Assembly: GCA_001557505.1 (NCBI GenBank)
Contig: LSAX01000002.1
Span: 4,960,001 to 5,024,000, forward strand
DNA length: 64,000 nucleotides
Direction of reading: 5' to 3'
Origin: Reticulascus tulasneorum
Taxonomy: Eukaryota > Ascomycota > Sordariomycetes > Glomerellales > Reticulascaceae
In this document: one piece after another, positions 57,980-64,000 of the stretch
Numbering within the stretch: the first letter of the stretch is position 1
Layout of the letters: every line of letters starts with the position of its first letter
The notes under the pieces: model-generated
What the model saw: the letters and a program-made list of their open reading frames with translations, nothing else
Told to the model about the DNA's origin: nothing
Databases searched by the model: none
Program-made: the position numbers and the translations under genes

Positions 57980-60900
57980 ATTCGCCGTCACCAGGAGACG
58001 AATATTGGACCAGAAGGGCGTTCAGCAAAATATTACGTACGTAGAGATCGATGGGACCTCCCTGGATATCGAATGAAGGAGAAGGGAAATCTCAGAAGGA
58101 GGGTAAGGACCGCCTGGGCAGGTCGTATGAGATAAACTGGCGGAATATCTCAGCAAAGAATGTAATGCTGGGACCTTTCTGTAAGCCACTCACTTGGAGC
58201 GTTTCTCAGAACAAATAACGGCACGAATGAATGAATCTGGTGACGGGACAAAAGTAGTGAGAGAAACAGAGCAGAGGCAGACACGAGGAGAAGAAGAATA
58301 TCGAGGAAGTACGGTCAAAAGGCAAACGGGAGGAACGGAGTATGTCAATGAGAAAAGGAAAGCAAAAGAAAGTAGCAGACCATGATTGAAACAGACAGCC
58401 AGAGGCAGATAGCCATGCGAGATTGATTAGTGGTCTCGCAACCGAGCATGAAACAAAAAGGCACGCTACATAGCGCGTTTGGCCAACCTCACGGCAAAGT
58501 GCACATGCCTCCAGACAAGATGACCAGCCGGTGCGAGTGCAAGGTGGTGTTGGAGTGGCCTCTTGAAAGACGCAAGGTAAACCCCTGCCTTAGATTCGAG
58601 CCGCATCCGGATCCGACGTGGATCACCGTCAATCCTTGCAAGGATCGCCGTTGTAAGGCAGGGGGAACACACAGGCAGGTCCAGTCTAGAATCAGCTCGA
58701 TCGTGGACACAGACTTCCAACTCCACACGACTGCCGCATACTGCGTCTTGGGTCTTCGTGTCGATGTCCTGTTTGCATGAAGCATGGGACCCATCGACGG
58801 CAGGACTGAAGCTCCACACTAATAGTGGCCGGGACACGCACGCTCACCGGCAACGTCGAATGTCTTGCTTGTTTGAGACTTGGCGCCACTAGTCTATGAG
58901 CTGGTGCCAAACCGCTGGATATCTTTCGGCAGGTGCCTCGGATTGTTTCCCGAAACATCAAGGGTTTGACTCCTTGGGTGTGGGCCTTTGGAATGCAGAA
59001 TGCCACGGGGCATACCGGATCGGCACAGCTAGGCATTCAGCACGAACGAACACCACCAGATTTGCCTGTACGTATTTGGATTAGAGAGTAGCAGTGCCAT
59101 GCAAGGCAGAGCAGTCGTGAGAGTCTCGAGTCGTTCACCTTGGACAGAAGTGCTTCTGTTGCCTAATTATTGCACGCGGTTCAGAGTACTCTGGGAAAGA
59201 CCTTGCCAAGGTGGCAGTTTTTCCTTGGGCGTGGAAATAGATGTGAACTTACAATTCTATGGGGTGATGTCAATCATCCACATCTTGATCAAGGACGACC
59301 AGCTCAGCAGGCGTATGGTGGGTGGTTCGTGCATGGCCGCTGATCCGTCAGAGGGGGGTAGAAACGATCGCGGGGCACCGTGATCTGCGAAGATCTCCGG
59401 GGATATGTACGAATACCTGGTAATGGTAATGGTAATGGTAATAGTAATAGTAATGGTGCGTCTTGGAATCTTGCGATGCTCTGCTAGCGTTTCTGTTGAC
59501 GACAACTGGATTTCTGTGGTTATTCTTTTTGCATTAATTATTGTTTCAATTGCATCAAACCAGAAACATTATCGTGGATACGTGGTGCGTGCCACGCCTC
59601 AGCCCCAAGCCCGTCCCCCGCAAAGGCTCCCATAATTACCACACGCTCACGGCCTAAGGTACTTCAGGTAGTAGACTTGACTAAGTACGTGGCCATATCC
59701 TGGTCACAAGGCGGAGATGCCCCCCCAGCATTGAATGTCTGCATTTATAGTGAGTGTATTTGCTCGTTGGATAAGAATTTAATATCGAAGTGGGAGATTG
59801 AATCGGATGAGGGCAAAACTAGCTGTCCGCGAATCCAAATCTTTGTAACGATAACACTTGATCATCTTCCAGTCCCACCTCCAACCTCCTACACGATACT
59901 TTATAGGTAGACAGCGCATGCGAGACACTTCTTCTAGACACGTGATGAGATCTGTAAATAGTGGAATGGAGGGCTAGAATCGTCTTTGCCAACGTAGGCT
60001 TCTTTTATTTAGCTTTACCACGCATCTTGCGACTAAGCCTACGACATGAGCGAGGTAGAAATGCCGTTGATCAACGTAACATGACCAGGCAAACAGTTGG
60101 GGGGTGGGCACTGTGCCTTGCTGGAACATTTTGCATCCTTTGCCGACTTGGAGGCGATGGATGTGTTGCTTGGCGATGCATTGGGTCTGTCTTCATGTTT
60201 CTCCCGACCCTCCGGCTTCCGAGTATGAGGTTCCATTTCTAATACTATAAGGCGAGCATCGCAACCAACACTTTCCAATTTTGGGGCGTTCTGCCAGCGA
60301 GTTCAAAATGTGTGATTCTTGCATACGGAGTAGCTCTAACGGCCGCAATTCGCACCAGACTACAGCCTCTAATGCCTCCGACCTGCGCTGATAATCAATG
60401 CCCAGCTAGGGCCTATAAAACCTTGAATCTCTTCTTTCTTAGAGTTCCAGTGGCAGTCCGGTGTGAATCCTTTCCCCCATTTCCCTTAACTCTGGCATCA
60501 AGCTTGGGGGGGGGACAGCGGGGCATAATCAGCAGTGTCTCTAAATCCGCGTTTGTCTAAAATAAATCTTTGGAATAGCACCTATTATAGGCCTTTTGGA
60601 AGATTAGATAGTTGATGAACTGTTTCTGCTAGCCGAGATTCACCCCAAGTTTCCTTTCATTTGCGCCTCTGTTGAGCTTTGCGTGAGGATAGGGCAAACA
60701 ACTGGTGATATGGCTGCCGTCTTTTAAGTTTTCGGCTGAAACTCGGATGGGCGGATGATCAGCAGCAAAGATGCCCCGCCTCAAGGTCCCTTCAGCTCCA
60801 GCCTCATTGATTTCCGAAGCCAACCATCCTTGGAGGAGGGTGATCCTGTTCCAACCCGACGACGGTCGAACCATCGACATCAAAATACATAGAGCAACAC

Positions 60901-60985
60901 ACATTTCAGACAGCTGCGTCACTGCTGCGGCCCATGCGCCCTCCTTTCTGTCGTCCTCGAGTCTTCTTGCGCGTTGACGGCCCAA
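57980..60985. other. divergent intergenic region, protease / Myb-like gene
   Basis: This 3.0 kb region holds no supportable gene. The part at about 58190-58390 is purine-rich. A hexamer microsatellite lies at 59421-59456. The right end (about 60770-60985) is probably the leader of the Myb-like gene. Confidence 0.5.
59421..59456 (+). repeat. TAATGG/TAATAG hexamer microsatellite
   Basis: Six consecutive hexamers lie here: three TAATGG, two TAATAG, then one TAATGG. Both strands are open through the repeat in at least one frame, but no gene is supported. Confidence 0.9.
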
Positions 60986-62276
60986 ATGTCCGACGATGAG
61001 TTTGCGGGTGTCGATGGCACGCCTGGCAGTGCCCTGGGCGGCGACCGCGATAAGCGCGCACCGCGCTTTAGTTGGACACCTGCCTACGAAGCCACCTTCT
61101 TTCGATCTCTTTGCGAATCTGTACAGCTAGGTTTACGCGAAAACCACAGCTTCAAAGCAGACGCCTGGGATCGGGCCGCGACCGCTCTGCGCGATAAGCA
61201 TGGCGCATATCCCACAAAAAGCCACCTGGTCAACAAGTCTGATAATGCGCGCAAGAAGTTTCGCCTTTGGAGAGGCTTGCGCGAAGACCCGGAGTTTCTC
61301 TATAATCCTGCCACCAGGACGGTGACGGCATCAGAGGACGCCTGGAAATCACACATCGAGGTGAGTTGACCCAACACGAGTGGCCTTCTCGAACTGGCCG
61401 GATCCAGCCAAGCAGATTGGCGCTAATTGATTCCCTCTTAAACAGAAAGAGCCGTTATCACGAGCACTTCGAGGCCGACCTTTCGAGCACGAAGAGTACA
61501 TGGAGATCCTGTATCCAGATGTCGTTGGCTCTGGGGGCGCGCCGAAGCGCATCATGAAACCAAAGCGGAAAGGACCCGATGTCATTCAAGGATCCGATGA
61601 TTCGGACATGCCGGGCACAGCTGTTCTCGATCTCCAAGTCGACTCATCGTATAGGCCGGCTTCTCAGCAGTCGCGGGCATTAGTCAGCCAGCCACCATCA
61701 GCGCCTGTGCAACATTCCATGGGAATCACTCAACAGCGTCCGACTTCCACTGCAATCCCGCCTCGTTCTCATCTCACCGGGATTAGCGCGCTGACCCCTC
61801 CCGAGGAAACGGCTACCCAGGGACGGAAACGGTTTCCAGCCCATCCCCCGCCTGCTCCATCGACTGATCCAAAAGCCCCGTCGCCAACCATGGCTCCGCC
61901 TCCAACTCTTCCAGGGTCCGCACCGCCGGAAAAGCGACGTCGGATATCGAGTTATAGTAACAATCAGGGTGCTTCCAACGGCTCTAGTTCGGACGTAATA
62001 GTCTCTTCGGTGGTCTCGGCGAGCAAACAGCTACTCGAGGATGGGCTAGTAAAGATTGCAGATGCCTTGAGAGCCCGGTCGCCGCCACGATGGCCAGAGC
62101 AGGCCATGGACATTTTCTTTCGGGACTTTGCGGACGAGGACATGGACTTGCAAATCAAGATTGCTGAGAAGGCTTTGGCTGACGAGAACAAGGCAATTGT
62201 GTTCTGCAAAATGCCCACTGCACTGCGTAAGCACTGGGTCAAACGTCTCAGAGAAGTGCACAATCGTGTTACCTGA
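60986..62276 (+). CDS. Myb/SANT-like DNA-binding domain protein
   Basis: Spliced model: join(60986..61360, 61446..62276), 401 aa, with one 85-bp intron. I start at ATG 60986 (MSDDEFAGVDGTPG). Residues about 27-118 form a Myb/SANT-like domain of the fungal and plant type: FSWTPAYEATFFRSL, then DAWDRAATALRDKHG, then KKFRLWRGLREDPEF. This domain is related to DNA-binding proteins derived from Harbinger-type transposons. The middle is Pro/Ser/Thr-rich and disordered with a basic cluster (PEKRRRIS) that may be a nuclear signal. The C-terminal 80 residues are helical (MDIFFRDFADEDMDLQIKIA). It is probably a nuclear DNA-binding protein; its target is unknown. Confidence 0.8.
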
Positions 62277-62906
62277 TGTTCCTGCTCTTTACTGATTCAA
62301 CTGTTCAAATTCTTCTACTGTGGGGATTGCAAGTAGCTCACTGTATCTTATACCTGGCCGGGGAGAAGTTCATTTGAGGCGTTTTCGCGTGTTCGTTTGG
62401 GACTGCTAGGGCTGCCGGGACTGGGTTGGCATAGCGTGGCACAGGGATATGAGAAGGTTCTCAGTAGTGTCGTTTGCCTTTATATGAATACTATCATGAC
62501 TAAATATTCATCACAAGCAGGAGGGGCATTAAACCTCCTGTGCTGGGCGCAATCTCGTTCCGTGAAGCATCTATGCAAAATGGTAAGGAAAGATCTCATG
62601 TGCAAATAGGCCAGAAAAACACCATCAAATGTCATATCAAAGACCAAGATTCGCCGCCCAAACGCGCTCTGGGGAACTCGGTGGAATGATGACTTCGAAA
62701 CCATACCAGACTTTAGAATATTGAGTACATAATTACCGGACGACCAAAGCTGTCTATTTACAAAGAGCACCGGGCATTCGCAAATCGTTTACTCTGCAAG
62801 CACAAAATCACATAGAGCCGGAAGCTTGGCTGCAGTCAAAGAGGAGAGATAATCTGGCACCGCCTGCCTCCAACGGACCAATTTGCCAAAATCGAGCCAT
62901 ATCCAT
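62277..62906. other. convergent intergenic spacer
   Basis: This is the 3'-3' spacer between the Myb-like and OM14-like genes. Only short chance open frames are present. Confidence 0.6.
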
Positions 62907-63720
62907 CTATTTCTTGCCCTTAGTCTTGTAGAGGTACCTATCGGCCTAGTTAGTTACGTCGCTTTGCAGAGGTGAATAGTCCTGAGGCTTTGGGGCACTC
63001 GATAAGGCAAGACTGGATAGAGAAAGGGCGCGTTTCATATGGTTAGACTCACCCTCCAAGAACTCCCTCGCCTAGTCCGACCAGACCCAAAATTCCAAGT
63101 CCTAAGCCAACGCTCTTCCACCCAAGGCGGCCGCGCTCGTACAACCCCCAGGCCTTGTAGCCCAGGAAGGCACTGAGTCCAACCACTCCAGCGAGATTAG
63201 CAATGACCAAAGCGCTCGCGTCGCCGTCGCTCAGACTAGCAAACTGTCTGGTGAGCCATGAATCTGCCTTGCGGGCTTTGTTGGCAGCCTTTTTCTTTGC
63301 AAGGTCGGCCTCTGCTCGAGCCGCCTCTTCTCGATCTATTCTCGATGCTTGTGTGTCGGTTTGAATTTCTTGCTCTAGAAAATCTGAGGGAACTGTGCGA
63401 ACAGAACCGCTATCGACGTCGACTAGCGACGAGGTAGATGCGACCGACTCGGTTGGAATGATCTGAGGTGGTTGAGGAGCAGCAGCCTAGGACGAAAGAA
63501 ATTAGTAACGTGAAAACATCCCATGCGGGTTGCAACAAATAGGTAGCATGAGCGATGCGCATGTGAATCATTGATGGTGCTTGGAGCCTCGCCTGAACAA
63601 GAGACGTAACATACCTCCTCGGGAGTCTGCTTGGGTCCCTTTGCAGCAATTTCGGCGTACGACACTAAAGTCCGTGTTAGATGGCACTCACGGGAACCTA
63701 TATATCAAATGAGACTCACT
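62907..63720 (-). CDS. OM14-like mitochondrial outer-membrane protein, start codon split by an intron
   Basis: Spliced model: complement(join(62907..62937, 63053..63486, 63615..63664, 63720)), 171 aa. The initiator A lies in exon 1 (63720) and TG at the head of exon 2 (63664), across a 55-bp intron with a GTGAGT donor and TTTAG acceptor. Splicing creates the start MSYAEIAAKGPKQTPEE. Two further introns (128 and 115 bp) have good donors (GTATGT, GTGAGT) and CTAG/ATAG acceptors, and every junction preserves the frame. The N-terminal half is acidic and disordered, followed by a Lys/Ala-rich helix (KKKAANKARKADSWLTRQFA). The C-terminus has hydrophobic segments ASALVIANLAGVVGLSAFLG and GWKSVGLGLGILGLVGLG, ending in YLYKTKGKK. 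This matches the fungal Om14 C-terminal region; yeast Om14 helps dock ribosomes on mitochondria. Exon 1 is otherwise 5' leader. Confidence 0.75.
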
Positions 63721-64000
63721 GATGGCTAGGCGATTTCTTTCAACTCTGAACTCTGTGGCTTGCGATGTAGATCTGGCAATGTTGGATGGACGGTGGTGGT
63801 CCAATTTGAGGAGGTTCGCATGTGAAATGGAGAAAACCGGGACTGGGCGATCAGGCGAGAGCGTTCTGTCACAGCCAATGACGCAGGCGGCTGAAGCTCC
63901 CAGCTTCGACCAATGAAACCTCGGCAAAATTACCGCGCAATGGCTAAAGTATCCGACGAGAGTACGAGCAGGAAATTTGCTGCACTCCACGAGTCTCCAC
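63721..64000. other. upstream leader and promoter of the OM14-like gene
   Basis: This region continues the non-coding exon 1 and promoter of the minus-strand gene. The frame is open upstream of the split ATG to 63990, which would allow a longer N-terminus, but the sequence does not look like a coding extension. Confidence 0.5.

Noticed and set aside
1..64000. CRISPR array, prophage or bacterial operon
   Set aside because: The genes have spliceosomal introns and fungal families. No regularly spaced repeats or bacterial gene layout are present.

Overview
The window comes from a filamentous ascomycete (Pezizomycotina, most likely a Sordariomycete). The genes carry short GT-AG introns, mostly 49-128 bp, with CTAAC-like branch sites. 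Genes lie on both strands without operons. The gene content is fungal: a GH7 endoglucanase, GH3 beta-glucosidase, GH131 glucanase, sedolisin, pepsin-like protease, Hst3/Hst4-type sirtuin, Spf1 ATPase and Whi5/Nrm1 repressor. No tRNA, rRNA, CRISPR array or intact transposon was found.

Layout: Positions 1-164 hold the 5' end of a gene on the minus strand that runs off the left edge, with an apparent frame problem. About 14.5 kb without a supportable gene follows. From 14.66 kb the genes are: sedolisin (+), GH131 (-), sirtuin (+), a large disordered protein (+), Spf1/P5A ATPase (+), mitochondrial malate dehydrogenase (-), GH7 endoglucanase (-), C2HC5 zinc-finger TRIP4/Rqt4-like protein (+), Whi5/Nrm1-like protein (+), glycine-zipper protein (-), GH3 beta-glucosidase (-), class-V PLP enzyme (+), pepsin-like protease (-), Myb/SANT-like protein (+) and an OM14-like mitochondrial outer-membrane protein (-) whose start codon appears to be split by an intron.

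How the genes relate: Five of the fifteen well-supported genes encode secreted hydrolases. Three are glucan-active (GH131, GH7, GH3) and two are acid proteases (sedolisin, A1). They suit a saprotroph or plant-associated fungus but are interleaved with housekeeping genes rather than packed into one cluster. The GH7 endoglucanase cleaves internal cellulose bonds, the GH3 enzyme would hydrolyse the resulting cellobiose, and GH131 attacks mixed or beta-1,3/1,6/1,4 glucans. The rest are housekeeping functions: ER membrane quality control, the TCA cycle, G1/S transcription, ribosome-associated quality control, chromatin and the mitochondrial surface.

I see no convincing new multi-gene system. The points most worth checking are gene-structure oddities: the split ATG, a stop-free 51-nt intron in the protease, a frame conflict in GH131 exon 2, a roughly 460-residue insertion in the sirtuin fold, and the frame break at the left edge. 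The long gene-free left arm is also worth a look.
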